DNA from: Sphingosinicella terrae | GTDB lineage: Bacteria; Pseudomonadota; Alphaproteobacteria; Sphingomonadales; Sphingomonadaceae | Assembly: GCF_003347635.1 (NCBI RefSeq) | Contig: NZ_QDFY01000004.1 | Coordinates: 248,001 to 312,000 of the forward strand | Reading direction: 5' to 3' | DNA length: 64,000 nucleotides | Shown here: positions 51,058-60,313 of the stretch, one piece after another | How positions within the stretch are numbered: position 1 is the stretch's first letter | Layout of the letters: each line of letters begins with the position of its first letter | The notes under the pieces: generated by a model | Database searches by the model: none | What the model was told of the DNA's origin: nothing | Seen by the model: the letters and a program-made list of their open reading frames with translations, nothing else | Program-made: the position numbers and the translations under genes

Positions 51058-53373
51058 ATGGCCCAGTCGGCCGCCCGGACGAAGTTGATCCTGACGGCGT
51101 GCGCGGCTGCGGTCGCGCTGTCGGCCTGCGGTGGTGGCGGCGGCGGGCCGCGCCCGGAGCCGATCTCGAACCTGCCGCCGCCCCCGGCACCGCCGCCGCC
51201 GCCCCCGCCGGCACCGCCGCCGCCACCTCCCCCGCCGGCGACGACGACGATCAACTACAACACAGCGGAATATCGCAACTCGAACGGCGCCGTGAGCTCG
51301 CGCGCCATTGCCGCCTGGGAAGCGGGCGGGCGCGGCCAAGGGGTCACCGTCGGTGTCATCGATTCGGGCATCAATCCGTCCCTCGGCGAGTTTGCCGGCC
51401 GGATCCACCCGGCGAGCCGCGACGTCGCCGCCAGTCGGGGCGTCACCGACACGGAAGGGCACGGAACCGCCGTCTCCGGCGTGATCGCGATGAACCGCAA
51501 CGGCTCGGGCGCGATGGGAATCGCCTTTGAATCGCAGATATTGTCGCTCAACACCGCCAATCCGAACGACTGCGACACCGACGACGGCTGCAAGCATGGC
51601 GACCGAGACATCGCCCGGGCGATCGACATCGCCCGCACCAACGGCGCGCGGGTGATCAACATCTCGCTCGGCGGCGAGGGAGTCGGCAGCAGCGTTATCG
51701 GCGCCGTCGGCCGCGCCGCCGCGGCGGGGGTCGTCGTGGTGATCTCGGCCGGCAACGACGGCACCGCCGATCCCAGCAGTTTCGCGCTGCAGACGGCACA
51801 GCAGGCCGGCAACGGCCATGTCGTCATTGCCGGAGCGATGGATTCGGCACGGAACATGGCGAGCTTCTCGAATCGCGCCGGCTCGGGCGCGGCGCATTAT
51901 CTGGTGGCGCTCGGCGTCGGCGTGCGGACGGTGGACGAAGCCGGCCGCGCCACCGCCTGGTCCGGGACGTCCTTTTCGGCGCCGGTGATCAGCGGCGCCG
52001 CCGCCCTTCTCGCCAGCGCCTTCCCGAATCTCAGTGGTCGTCAGATCGTCGAGCTGCTGCTGACCACCGCCGACGATGCCGGCGCCGCCGGCCGCGATTC
52101 CCACTTCGGCAACGGCATCCTCAACATCGCCCGCGCCTTCCAGCCGCAGGGGAGCCTGGCGCTTGCCGGCAGCGGGACGCCGATCGAGGAGCTCGGCGAG
52201 GGGGGCGGCTCGGAGACGATGGGCGACGCCAGCGGCCAGATGGCCGGAATCGTCATTCTGGACGGCTATTCGCGCGCTTATGTCGCGGACATCGCCCAGC
52301 GCCTGAGCCAGGCGCCGATCCAGCGCCCGCTCGAGCAGGGGCTGCAGGCTGGCCTCACCACAGGCCATGCCGCCGCCGGCGGGACGACCGTGTCGGTGAC
52401 GATGCGCCGCAACCTGAGTGGCCGGCCGGAGATCGGCCTCGCCCAGACCGGCCTGAGCTACGAGGATGCGCGCGAGGCGCGCGCGGTGGCCGGTCATGCG
52501 CTGAGCCGGCTGACACCGCGCACGGCGCTCGCACTCGGCTTCTCGGAGAGTGGACGGACGCTGCAGCAGCGGCTCGCCAGCCAGTCCGGGACACCCTTCC
52601 TGGTGGCGCGCGATCCGCTCTATCGGTCCGGCTTCCACGGCGACAGCGGCGTCGCCATCGGCCTGCGCCAGGATCTGGGGCCGGTCGCGTTGACCGTGAC
52701 GGCGGAACGGGGCCGGGTGTACCGGCCGGACGAGCCGGTCGCCGGCTTCGCCGGTGCCGCGTTGCGCGAGCCCGGCTACAGCTTGGCCGCAATGACCGCC
52801 GATCGCCGGATCGGCCGCTGGAACCTGTCGCTCGGCCTGTCCCGCCTGGGTGAGGCGCAGACCGTGCTCGGCGGGCGATTCGCCTTCGCTCCGGGCGGCT
52901 CGACCAGCTATTTCGCCGATGCGGTGGCCGGCTATCGCCTCGGGGCCGATTGGGATGCCCGAGCGAGCTATCGCCGCGGCTGGACGACGATGCCCGGCGG
53001 TGCCGGTCTCGTTGCCGGCGGACGGCTCTCGACCGACGCATGGTCGCTCGACCTCGGCCGCAGTCATGCCTTCGCCGCGGGCGACCGGCTCGCCTTTCGG
53101 GTGATGCAGCCGCTGCGCGTGCGCGGCGGCGGCTATCTGCTGAACGCGCCGGTCTCCTACGATTATGGCGATCTCAGCGTCGGCTATGAGCGGCGGACCT
53201 TCGGCCTCGCGCCGACGGGCCGCGAGATCGACTTCGAGGCGGCCTATGGCGTCAGCCTGCTCGGCGGCGCCGGCTATGCGGGGGTGAACGCCTTCCTGCG
53301 GCGCGAGCCCGGCCATATCGAGGCGATGCCGAACGATCTCGGCGCCGCGATGCGGTTCAGCCTGAGCTTTTGA
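51058..53373 (+). CDS. S8 serine protease autotransporter with lipobox and polyproline stalk
   Basis: The 771-residue protein has a lipoprotein signal (lipobox LSAC, Cys24), a six-glycine run, a polyproline stalk (about 40-60), a subtilisin-like protease domain (about 65-370) and a C-terminal beta-barrel (about 450-771) ending in LSF. The catalytic triad is visible: Asp102 in VIDSGI, His135 in EGHGTAVSG and Ser305 in SGTSFSAP. A possible disulphide is formed by DCDTDDGC. This is the AT-S8 autotransporter architecture, here with an acylated N-terminus. TTAGGAG precedes the ATG. It may cut its own passenger or display it on the surface. It stands alone, with 206 bases upstream. Confidence 0.92.
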   Translation: MAQSAARTKLILTACAAAVALSACGGGGGGPRPEPISNLPPPPAPPPPPPPAPPPPPPPPATTTINYNTAEYRNSNGAVSSRAIAAWEAGGRGQGVTVGVIDSGINPSLGEFAGRIHPASRDVAASRGVTDTEGHGTAVSGVIAMNRNGSGAMGIAFESQILSLNTANPNDCDTDDGCKHGDRDIARAIDIARTNGARVINISLGGEGVGSSVIGAVGRAAAAGVVVVISAGNDGTADPSSFALQTAQQAGNGHVVIAGAMDSARNMASFSNRAGSGAAHYLVALGVGVRTVDEAGRATAWSGTSFSAPVISGAAALLASAFPNLSGRQIVELLLTTADDAGAAGRDSHFGNGILNIARAFQPQGSLALAGSGTPIEELGEGGGSETMGDASGQMAGIVILDGYSRAYVADIAQRLSQAPIQRPLEQGLQAGLTTGHAAAGGTTVSVTMRRNLSGRPEIGLAQTGLSYEDAREARAVAGHALSRLTPRTALALGFSESGRTLQQRLASQSGTPFLVARDPLYRSGFHGDSGVAIGLRQDLGPVALTVTAERGRVYRPDEPVAGFAGAALREPGYSLAAMTADRRIGRWNLSLGLSRLGEAQTVLGGRFAFAPGGSTSYFADAVAGYRLGADWDARASYRRGWTTMPGGAGLVAGGRLSTDAWSLDLGRSHAFAAGDRLAFRVMQPLRVRGGGYLLNAPVSYDYGDLSVGYERRTFGLAPTGREIDFEAAYGVSLLGGAGYAGVNAFLRREPGHIEAMPNDLGAAMRFSLSF

Positions 53374-53418
53374 GGCTCCCCCGGGCGACGGGCGGGCCGG
53401 GGCCGTTCCTGGCGGACA

Positions 53419-54402
53419 TCACTCGCTAAGGCCCGCCGGCGCGCCAAGGAACAGGATGTCGAGATTGCGGTCGGGGCGCCAGTTGGCGCGGCGCATCTCG
53501 AACCGCGTCGCGTCGAGTCGGCGCACGCCCTCGCCGCAGAAGCTGACGAGATTCGCCGGCGCGCCCTTGTCGACGACGAGCCGGAACTCGCCGATCGGCG
53601 AGCGCCAGCCGGCGCCGGTGGTGAGGATGTAGCTCACCCAGGTCTCCGGAACGAGCTGGTCCGGGCGGCGGGCAGCGAGGCGATCGACTGCGCGCAGGAA
53701 TTCCGCGTCGATGCAGAAGCGCTCCATCCAGGCACGGCCCTGTTCGGAATCCCGCAGCTCCGGGATATGAAGCGCGGTGCCCACCGTCCCGCCCGCGCCG
53801 GGCGTGTAACGATGCTCGATGACGACGTCGCGGCCGGCCGGAAAGGCCTGCTCCCAATACCAGGTCTCCCTGACCGTCCACAGCGGGGAGATACTGCCGT
53901 CCGCCTCCTGCCGGACCAGCCCGAGCTCGGCCAGGCGTCGCAACTCGGCAGGCGACAGACGGCCGAGCCGTTCGAAGAGACGGACCGCCCCGGCTTCGTC
54001 GCCATGATAGGCGATCGGGATGCCGAGGCCGGCGAGGATGTCGCTTCGGTCGACGCCGGCGAGCAACGCCCGGCGCTCGACGTCTGTCGGAATGCGCCGG
54101 CCGTCCACCTCGGTGACGAAATCGGCGGGCCAGACCAGGTCTCCTTCGACGGGCTCGGCCAGGTCATGATCGGGCATCGGGAAGGCGACGGTGATCCGGA
54201 CGTCGTGTGGGCTGGAATTGCGGAAGAGATAGCGGACTCGGACCAGCCGGGCGGAAATGAAGAGGTCCTCCGAAACCATGTCGATATCGTCGTTCTGGAC
54301 GAAGACGAGCCCGCCCGCCGCCCGCTCGGCGGCGCCGTCATTGGCGGCAGCGGGGCCGGCCAGGACGGCGGCAAGAGCGAGGCAGATGGCAATGCGGCGC
54401 AT
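53419..54402 (-). CDS. DUF4424 family periplasmic protein
   Basis: The 327-residue protein has a signal peptide (RRIAICLALAAVLAGPAAA, cleaved before NDGAAERAAGG). The mature chain carries DDIDMVSEDLFIS, VRYLFRNSSPHDVRITVAFPMPD, and VVIEHRYTPGAGGTVG, the pattern of DUF4424, a periplasmic beta-rich family of unknown role. The C-terminal half includes an FCGEG and a WYWEQAFPAGRD region. It is convergent with the autotransporter gene, 45 bases away. No partner is apparent. Confidence 0.85.
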   Translation of the reverse strand: MRRIAICLALAAVLAGPAAANDGAAERAAGGLVFVQNDDIDMVSEDLFISARLVRVRYLFRNSSPHDVRITVAFPMPDHDLAEPVEGDLVWPADFVTEVDGRRIPTDVERRALLAGVDRSDILAGLGIPIAYHGDEAGAVRLFERLGRLSPAELRRLAELGLVRQEADGSISPLWTVRETWYWEQAFPAGRDVVIEHRYTPGAGGTVGTALHIPELRDSEQGRAWMERFCIDAEFLRAVDRLAARRPDQLVPETWVSYILTTGAGWRSPIGEFRLVVDKGAPANLVSFCGEGVRRLDATRFEMRRANWRPDRNLDILFLGAPAGLSE

Positions 54403-54585
54403 GGACGTCCTCCCCGGGGAAGAATGCGCGTCGGAGAGGCGGTTGTGAAGGTGGCGCGGCGCTGGCTATCTGCCGAGCCAGTGACGCACCCTCCCCGCCA
54501 GAGCGGGCCATCGACGTCGGCTTGGAGCCCTGCCCCTTCGCCGCCTGCGGCGTTGCTCAGGGCAGCGCTCAGGGGCGACGGCTGG

Positions 54586-54951
54586 TCAGACGGTGAAGCT
54601 CTCGCCGCAGCCGCAGGCGCCCTTGGCGTTGGGATTGTCGAAGACGAAGCCGGCGGTGAAATCGTCCTCGCGCCAGTCCATCGTCGAGCCGATCAGATAG
54701 AGGACCGAGGCCCCGTCGATGTAGAAGGTGCCGCCGGGGGTCTCGATCTTCTCGTCGAAGGGCTGCTCCTCGGCGACATAATCGACCGAATAAGCAAGGC
54801 CCGAGCAGCCGCGGCGCGGGGTCGACAGCTTGACCCCGACCGATCCCGCCGGCGCACGCGCCATCAGGTCGGCGATGCGCTGCTCGGCCGCCGTCGTGAG
54901 CTGCACCGCGGCGGGACGCGGGCGTCGGCTTGTCGTGGTCGTTTCCGTCAT
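54586..54951 (-). CDS. sufA: iron-sulfur cluster A-type carrier
   Basis: The 121-residue protein of the HesB/IscA family has VQLTTAAEQRIADLM, LSTPRRGCSGLAYSVDYV (first conserved cysteine) and a C-terminal GACGCGESFTV with the CGC pair. These three cysteines bind the Fe-S cluster passed to target proteins. ATG 54951 is the best start; the frame upstream is not conserved. It is the last gene of the suf operon, 40 bases after sufT. Confidence 0.92.
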   Translation of the reverse strand: MTETTTTSRRPRPAAVQLTTAAEQRIADLMARAPAGSVGVKLSTPRRGCSGLAYSVDYVAEEQPFDEKIETPGGTFYIDGASVLYLIGSTMDWREDDFTAGFVFDNPNAKGACGCGESFTV

Positions 54952-54991
54952 TCCTGCTCTGTCCTCTGCCCTCCGGGGGAGAGCCAATGTC

Positions 54992-55474
54992 TCACAGCAT
55001 CCCAAGCTCGAGCTTGGCTTCGTCGCTCATCTTCTGCGGGTCCCAGGGCGGGTCCCAGACCAGTTCGACCTCGGCATCGCCGATACCGGGGACGGCGCCG
55101 ACGCGGAGCTCGACCTCGCCCGGCATCGATTCGGCGACCGGGCAATGCGGCGTCGTCAGGGTCATCAGGATGCGGGCATGATGATCGGGCGTGATCTCGA
55201 CGCTGTAGATGAGGCCGAGATCGTAGATGTTCACCGGTATCTCGGGATCATAAATCTCCTTGAGCGCGCCGATGACGTCCTCGTAAAGGTCGCCGCCCGG
55301 CTCGACCGGCTCGGGCTCCGTCGGCCGCGGCGGCTGCGACAGGAAGCCTTCGAGATAGTCGCGCTTGCGGGCAAAGCTGTCCGCCGCGCTCTCTCCCGCG
55401 TCCGCGACGCGCGCCTTGGGAGGCTTGGCGGGCTCGCCAACTTCCTCGGTCTCGATCCTGCTCTGCTCGTTCAT
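54992..55474 (-). CDS. sufT: SUF system protein SufT (DUF59/MIP18 domain)
   Basis: The 160-residue protein has a variable charged N-terminus and a DUF59 core from about residue 60: ALKEIYDPEIPVNIYDLGLIYSVEI, MTLTTPHCPVAESMPGEVE with the conserved cysteine, and ELVWDPPWDPQKMSDEAKLELGML at the end. SufT helps to mature Fe-S proteins under high demand. Its ATG overlaps the sufS stop (ATGA). The arrangement between sufS and sufA is typical for Alphaproteobacteria. Confidence 0.92.
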   Translation of the reverse strand: MNEQSRIETEEVGEPAKPPKARVADAGESAADSFARKRDYLEGFLSQPPRPTEPEPVEPGGDLYEDVIGALKEIYDPEIPVNIYDLGLIYSVEITPDHHARILMTLTTPHCPVAESMPGEVELRVGAVPGIGDAEVELVWDPPWDPQKMSDEAKLELGML

Positions 55475-56685
55475 CCGAATATTCTCGTCACTCTCTCGAT
55501 TCCGCGGACCAGCGCCTCGACATCCTTGTGGCCGTTATAGACGCCGAAGCTCGCTCGGGCGGTGGCGTCGACGCCGAGATGCGCCATCAGCGGCTGGGCG
55601 CAATGATGGCCGGCACGTATCGCCACCCGTCCCTCGTCCAATATGGTGCCGATGTCGTGCGGATGCACCCCCTCGAGGGCGAAGCTGACGATGCCGGCGC
55701 TGTCGTCCGGACCGAACAGGCGGACGCTGTTGAGCCCGGAAAGCGCCTCCCGGGTCTCCCGGACCAGAGCCGTCTCGTGCGCGGCGATGGCCGCGAGGCC
55801 GATGCCCTCGACATAGTCGATCGCCGCATGAAGGCCGACGACGCCGACGACGTGCGGCGTCCCGGCCTCGAACCGCGCCGGCGGCGGGGCGAAGGTGGTG
55901 CGATCAAAGGTCACCTTGTCGATCATCGCGCCGCCGCCCTGCCAGGGCGGCATCGACTCGAGCAGCTCGCCCCGCGCCCACAGCACGCCGATGCCGGTCG
56001 GGCCGTAGAGCTTGTGGCCGGAGAAGACGTAGAAGTCGCAATCGAGATCGGCGACGTCCACCGGCATGCGCGGCACCGCCTGGCAGCCGTCGAGCAGCAG
56101 CTTCGCGCCGACGCGGTGGGCGAGCGCGGCGGCGCGCCGGGCGTCGAGTACGGAGCCGAGCACGTTCGAAACGTGGGCGAGGGCGACCAGCTTGTGACGG
56201 TCGGTCAGCATCGCCTCGACCGCGTCGAGATCGATGCGGTCGTCCGGCGTGAGCGGCGCGACGTCGATTTCGGCGCCGGTGCGCTCGGCGACCAGCTGCC
56301 ACGGAACGATGTTGCTGTGATGCTCGAGCACCGACAGCAGGATACGATCCCCGGCCTTCAGATTGGTGCCGCCCCAGCTCTGGGCGACGAGATTGATCCC
56401 CTCGGTGGCGCCGCGGACGAACACGACCTCGTCCGGAGCGGCGGCGCCGATGAATTCCGCGGTGCGGCGGCGGCTCGCCTCGAAGGCAAGCGTCATGTCG
56501 GCGGAGCGCTGATAGACACCGCGATGGACCGTCGCGTAGGTCTCGGAATAGGCCCGGGTGATGGCATCGATTACCGGCTGCGGTTTCTGCGCGGTGGCGG
56601 CGGTGTCGAGATAGGACCAGTCCTTCGGGATCGCCGGGAAGTCGGCGAGCCAGTCGAGCGGACGGGTGCTGAGCGCGGTGGCCAT
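55471..56685 (-). CDS. sufS: cysteine desulfurase SufS
   Basis: The 404-residue group II cysteine desulfurase has YLDTAATAQKPQPVIDAI, VHRGVYQRSADMT, FVRGATEGINLVAQSWG, ILLSVLEHHSNIVPWQL, LDGCQAVPRMPVDV, the PLP-lysine motif FSGHKLYGPTGIGVLWA, and IRAGHHCAQPLM with the catalytic cysteine. It takes sulfur from cysteine for cluster assembly. No sufE gene is present in the operon, so an acceptor must be elsewhere or SufU-like. It lies 45 bases after sufD. Confidence 0.95.
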   Translation of the reverse strand: MATALSTRPLDWLADFPAIPKDWSYLDTAATAQKPQPVIDAITRAYSETYATVHRGVYQRSADMTLAFEASRRRTAEFIGAAAPDEVVFVRGATEGINLVAQSWGGTNLKAGDRILLSVLEHHSNIVPWQLVAERTGAEIDVAPLTPDDRIDLDAVEAMLTDRHKLVALAHVSNVLGSVLDARRAAALAHRVGAKLLLDGCQAVPRMPVDVADLDCDFYVFSGHKLYGPTGIGVLWARGELLESMPPWQGGGAMIDKVTFDRTTFAPPPARFEAGTPHVVGVVGLHAAIDYVEGIGLAAIAAHETALVRETREALSGLNSVRLFGPDDSAGIVSFALEGVHPHDIGTILDEGRVAIRAGHHCAQPLMAHLGVDATARASFGVYNGHKDVEALVRGIERVTRIFG

Positions 56686-56730
56686 TCTACAGGCTCCCGC
56701 TCGTCGGAGACGCCGGGCGGTGGCAAAGGC

Positions 56731-57861
56731 TCATCGCACGCGCCCCTCGACTTCGCTCGGGACGACCCAAGCCTGGGATTGGCCGAACCAATTTTCCACA
56801 TCGGCATAGAAGGCAGTGCGGACCGCTTCCTCGCCGATCCGGTCGAGGGCATCGGCGACGAAGACGCGGGTGAGCAAGGCGCGGGCCTCTTCCGGGTCGA
56901 TGCCGCGGCTCTGGAGATAGAAAAGGGCGTGGCGGTCGAGCTCTCCGACGGTGGCGCCATGGGCGCATTTGACGTCGTCCGCGAAGATCTCGAGCTCGGG
57001 CTTGGCGTTGATCGTCGCCGAGCGGGCGAGGAGCAGACCCTTCAAGGACTGCTCGCCATCCGTCTTCTGGGCATGGCGGGCGACCTCGACGCGGGCGGCG
57101 ACCGAGCAGGCGGAAAGATCGTCGGCGACCGAGCGCCAGACCTGGCGGCTCATGCCGCGGGCGACGTCATGCCGGATGGCGAGATTGGCGTCGTGGCGCT
57201 GCCGGCCGCGGGCGAGCAGGGCCGCGGCGGCCTCGGCATAGGCGCCTTCCCCCCTGATCTCGCAGCGGCCGTCGAGCCGGGTGTCGGCGCCGCCGGCGGC
57301 GAGCGTGGCGACGATCAGGCTGGCGCCTTCTCCGATCTCGGCCCGATCGGTGAGGCTGACGAAGCCGGACGAGCCGATCAGGCGCCGGCTCAGCATCAGC
57401 CGGGCACCCTTGAACAGGCGCATGCCCGTGAGGCGGTTGGCCCAGCCGTCGCCGACATAGGTCTCGACGATGGAGGCCTGCGCATCGACATCCAGCTCGA
57501 CCTCTGCGGCGAGATGATCGGCGGCGCCGGTCGAGACGTGGACGATCTGGACGAGGCCGTGCGGGGCATGGTCGCGGCCGAGCTTCAGCTTCCAGCCCGA
57601 CCGGCCGGCCAGAGCGCCGAGCGGATGGTCCGACGCCGTGACGTCGACAGGCCCGATGGCCAGCGGTCCGACTTGGCTGCGCGCCGCGTCCAGCTGTCCG
57701 TCGACGAAGACCAGGCGCGGACCCTCGCGCTCGGTCCCGATCCACTGAAAGTCGTCTGGCGCAACTCCGGTCGGCTGCCTTTGCGCAAGCTTCGGCAGCT
57801 GGGAGAGATCGCTCCAGCGCCAGCCTTCCTCGCGGTTGGACGGGAGGACGAGGGTCGTCAC
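56731..57861 (-). CDS. sufD: Fe-S cluster assembly protein SufD
   Basis: The 376-residue protein has the SufD beta-helical core, with TYVGDGWANRLTGMRL, GRQRHDANLAIRHDVAR, SLKGLLLARSATINAKPELEIFADDVKCAHGATVGELD and FYLQSRGIDPEEARALL. KCAHGATVGELD is the conserved SufB/SufD motif. It forms the SufBC2D scaffold. The start overlaps the sufC stop (ATGA). The last residues, PSEVEGRVR, are encoded by a segment that matches a common dispersed sphingomonad repeat, so the C-terminus may be extended by it. Confidence 0.93.
   Translation of the reverse strand: MTTLVLPSNREEGWRWSDLSQLPKLAQRQPTGVAPDDFQWIGTEREGPRLVFVDGQLDAARSQVGPLAIGPVDVTASDHPLGALAGRSGWKLKLGRDHAPHGLVQIVHVSTGAADHLAAEVELDVDAQASIVETYVGDGWANRLTGMRLFKGARLMLSRRLIGSSGFVSLTDRAEIGEGASLIVATLAAGGADTRLDGRCEIRGEGAYAEAAAALLARGRQRHDANLAIRHDVARGMSRQVWRSVADDLSACSVAARVEVARHAQKTDGEQSLKGLLLARSATINAKPELEIFADDVKCAHGATVGELDRHALFYLQSRGIDPEEARALLTRVFVADALDRIGEEAVRTAFYADVENWFGQSQAWVVPSEVEGRVR
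56733..56770. repeat. candidate dispersed sphingomonad repeat in the sufD 3' end
   Basis: The segment around CCTCGACTTCGCTCGGGACG (56744-56763) resembles the short palindromic repeat motif, TCGACTTCGCTC-AGGACGA, that is scattered in intergenic regions of many sphingomonad genomes. Here it lies over the end of sufD and the following gap. I saw no second copy in this window, so the identification rests on memory of the motif. Confidence 0.35.
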
Positions 57862-58607
57862 GCCGCCATTTCCCCATAGCCTTCGCGCTCGAGCTCGAGC
57901 GCGAGATCGGCGCCGCCGGAGCGGACGATGCGGCCGCCGGCGAGGACGTGGACGAAATCGGGCCGGACGAGGTCGAGCAGCCGCTGATAGTGGGTGATGA
58001 GCAGGACCGCCTTGTCGGGCTTGCGCATGATCCGGTTGATGCCCTCGCCGACGACACGCAGCGCGTCGATGTCAAGGCCGCTATCCGTTTCGTCGAGCAC
58101 GGCAAGGCGGGGATCGATGATCCCCATCTGGACCATCTCGTTCCTCTTCTTCTCGCCGCCCGAGAAGCCGACATTCACGCCCCGCTTCATCATGTCCATG
58201 TCGAAGCCGAGCGCGCCCGCCTGCTCGCGGGCGACGCGCAGGAACTCGCCGGCCGAAAGCTCCGCCTCGCCCCGCGCCCGGCGCTGGGCGTTGACCGCGG
58301 TGCGCAGGAACTGGACATTGGAGACGCCTGGTATCTCGACCGGATACTGGAAACCGAGGAAGAGGCCCCTGGCGGACCGCTCGTGCGGCTCCAACTCCAG
58401 CAGGTCCTCGCCATCGAGCGTCATCGAGCCTTCGGTGACTTCGTAGCCGGGACGGCCGGCGAGGACGTAGGACAAAGTCGACTTGCCGGAGCCGTTCGGG
58501 CCCATGATGGCGTGAATTTCGCCGGGCCGGATGGCGAGACTGATCCCCTTCAGGATCGGCTTCTCGTCGACGGAGGCGTGAAGGTTGATGATCTTGAGCA
58601 TGGTCAT
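57858..58607 (-). CDS. sufC: Fe-S cluster assembly ATPase SufC
   Basis: The 249-residue ABC ATPase carries the Walker A motif MGPNGSGKSTLSYVL (about residue 35), the Q-loop GFQYPVEIPGV, the ABC signature VGFSGGEKKRNEM, the Walker B LAVLDETDSGLDIDAL and ITHYQRLL with the switch histidine. It powers SufBC2D scaffold rearrangement. Starts at 58607 and 58601 are both in frame. It is preceded by the 78-residue unknown ORF. All nucleotide-binding residues are intact. Confidence 0.96.
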   Translation of the reverse strand: MTMLKIINLHASVDEKPILKGISLAIRPGEIHAIMGPNGSGKSTLSYVLAGRPGYEVTEGSMTLDGEDLLELEPHERSARGLFLGFQYPVEIPGVSNVQFLRTAVNAQRRARGEAELSAGEFLRVAREQAGALGFDMDMMKRGVNVGFSGGEKKRNEMVQMGIIDPRLAVLDETDSGLDIDALRVVGEGINRIMRKPDKAVLLITHYQRLLDLVRPDFVHVLAGGRIVRSGGADLALELEREGYGEMAA

Positions 58608-58611
58608 CCGT

Positions 58612-58848
58612 TTACCGAGGGCCTAGAACTTCGAGCTGACTGAGATCACCACCGTAGCGGCGATACACGGCCCGAAGCTCACGCAAGGACTCATCCGTCA
58701 GCGCTGATTGATCGATATCGAGGAACAGCTTGCGCCCCTCGCCGCGAAGTCCGCGGACCCCGGCGATTGTTTTCATCCAGGCGAAGTGAGCGTCCTCATC
58801 GCCGCTCGACCAGTAGGTCGTAGACTCAAAATAGTAGGGACTAGCCAA
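58612..58848 (-). CDS. 78-residue protein of unknown function between sufB and sufC
   Basis: The 78-residue ORF starts [15 protein letters not shown] and continues with [20 protein letters not shown], a basic [13 protein letters not shown] segment, then [13 protein letters not shown] and a short C-terminus LEVLGPR. I do not recognise the family. It overlaps the sufB 3' end by 8 bases and ends 4 bases before sufC, so it is in the suf operon. The base composition of its 5' end (ACTCAAAATAGTAGGG region) is more AT-rich than the neighbours, suggesting recent insertion or a distinct origin. It could be a regulatory or accessory Suf factor, or a non-coupled insertion. Confidence 0.6.
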   Translation of the reverse strand: MASPYYFESTTYWSSGDEDAHFAWMKTIAGVRGLRGEGRKLFLDIDQSALTDESLRELRAVYRRYGGDLSQLEVLGPR

Positions 58849-60313
58849 CGCTCCCCTCCAGGCTGATCCCGAGCAGCTTCTGGGCCTCCACCGCGAATTC
58901 CATCGGCAGCTGCTGCAGCACCTCGCGGGCGAAGCCGTTGACGATGAGGGCGACCGCCTCCTCCTGCGAAAGGCCGCGGCTCATCGCGTAGAAGAGCTGG
59001 TCGTCGCTGATCTTCGAGGTGGTGGCCTCATGTTCGATCTGGGCCGAAGGGTTTCTCACCTCGATATAGGGCACGGTGTGGGCGCCGCATTGGTCGCCGA
59101 GCAGCAGGCTGTCGCACTGGGTGAAGTTGCGGACATTCTCGGCATTGCCATTGACGCGGACGAGGCCGCGATAGGTATTGTTCGACTTGCCGGCGCTGAT
59201 CCCCTTGGAGACGATGGTCGACCGGCTGCCCGCGCCGATATGGATCATCTTGGTGCCGGTATCGGCCTGCTGGCGATTGTTGGTGAGCGCGACCGAATAG
59301 AATTCGCCGACGCTTCCTTCCCCCTTGAGGATGCAGGAAGGATATTTCCAGGTGATCGCCGAACCGGTCTCGACCTGGGTCCAGGAGACCTTGGAGCGGG
59401 CGCCGGCGCACAGAGCGCGCTTGGTCACGAAATTGTAGATGCCGCCCTTGCCCTCGGCATCGCCCGGATACCAGTTCTGGACGGTGCTGTACTTGATCTC
59501 GGCATCGTCGAGGGCGACGAGCTCGACCACCGCGGCGTGGAGCTGGTTCTCGTCGCGCATCGGCGCGGTGCAGCCTTCGAGATAGGAGACGTAGCTGCCC
59601 TTGTCGGCGACGATCAGGGTGCGCTCGAACTGGCCGGTATTGGCCGCGTTGATCCGGAAATAGGTGGAAAGCTCCATCGGGCAGCGTACGCCTTCCGGCA
59701 CGTAGACGAAGGTGCCGTCGGAGAAGACCGCGCTGTTGAGGCAGGCGAAATAATTGTCGCGCTGGGGCACCACCGAGCCGAGATATTTCCGAACCAGATC
59801 GGGATATTCGCGGATCGCCTCGGAGATGGAGAGGAAGATGACCCCGGCCCTCTTCAGCTCCTCGCGGAAGGTGGTCGCCACCGAGACGCTGTCGAAGACG
59901 GCGTCGACCGCGACCTTGCGGGCGCCTTCGACGCCGGCCAGGACCTTCTGCTCCTCGATCGGAATGCCGAGCTTCTCGTAGGTGCGGCGGATCTCCGGAT
60001 CGAGCTCGTCCAGCGAGGCCAATGTCGGCTTCTGCTTGGGCTCGGCGTAATAATAAGCGTCCTGGAAATCGATCTCGGGGATGTCGAGCTTCGCCCAGGT
60101 CACTTCCTCCATGGTCAGCCAGGCGCGATAGGCCTTGAGCCGCCATTCGAGCATCCACTCCGGCTCCGCTTTCTTCGCCGAGATGAACCGGACGGTCTCT
60201 TCGCTGAGCCCCTTGGGTGCGAACTCCTGCTCGACCTCCGAAGAGAAGCCCCATTCGTATTTGGCGGCGCGCTCAGCCGCCTCCAGCGCTTCGCGGTTAC
60301 GGACTTCACTCAT
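58841..60313 (-). CDS. sufB: Fe-S cluster assembly protein SufB
   Basis: The 490-residue scaffold protein begins [21 protein letters not shown]. It carries [80 protein letters not shown] and [23 protein letters not shown], the last two containing cysteines of the cluster assembly site, and [20 protein letters not shown] 60313 overlaps the regulator stop (ATGA). It builds clusters in SufBC2D. The C-terminus is intact. Confidence 0.96.
   Translation of the reverse strand: MSEVRNREALEAAERAAKYEWGFSSEVEQEFAPKGLSEETVRFISAKKAEPEWMLEWRLKAYRAWLTMEEVTWAKLDIPEIDFQDAYYYAEPKQKPTLASLDELDPEIRRTYEKLGIPIEEQKVLAGVEGARKVAVDAVFDSVSVATTFREELKRAGVIFLSISEAIREYPDLVRKYLGSVVPQRDNYFACLNSAVFSDGTFVYVPEGVRCPMELSTYFRINAANTGQFERTLIVADKGSYVSYLEGCTAPMRDENQLHAAVVELVALDDAEIKYSTVQNWYPGDAEGKGGIYNFVTKRALCAGARSKVSWTQVETGSAITWKYPSCILKGEGSVGEFYSVALTNNRQQADTGTKMIHIGAGSRSTIVSKGISAGKSNNTYRGLVRVNGNAENVRNFTQCDSLLLGDQCGAHTVPYIEVRNPSAQIEHEATTSKISDDQLFYAMSRGLSQEEAVALIVNGFAREVLQQLPMEFAVEAQKLLGISLEGSVG

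Noticed and set aside
51164-51240. Tandem GC-rich triplet repeat
   Set aside because: It encodes the polyproline stalk of the autotransporter and is explained by that protein feature, although it could be prone to length variation.
50989-53316. Minus-strand open frame of 775 codons opposite the autotransporter
   Set aside because: Frame mirroring in a GC-rich gene; the plus strand carries an intact catalytic triad and signal.
55528-57879. Plus-strand open frame of 783 codons opposite sufS and sufD
   Set aside because: It spans two real genes and the gap between them, and has no family features.
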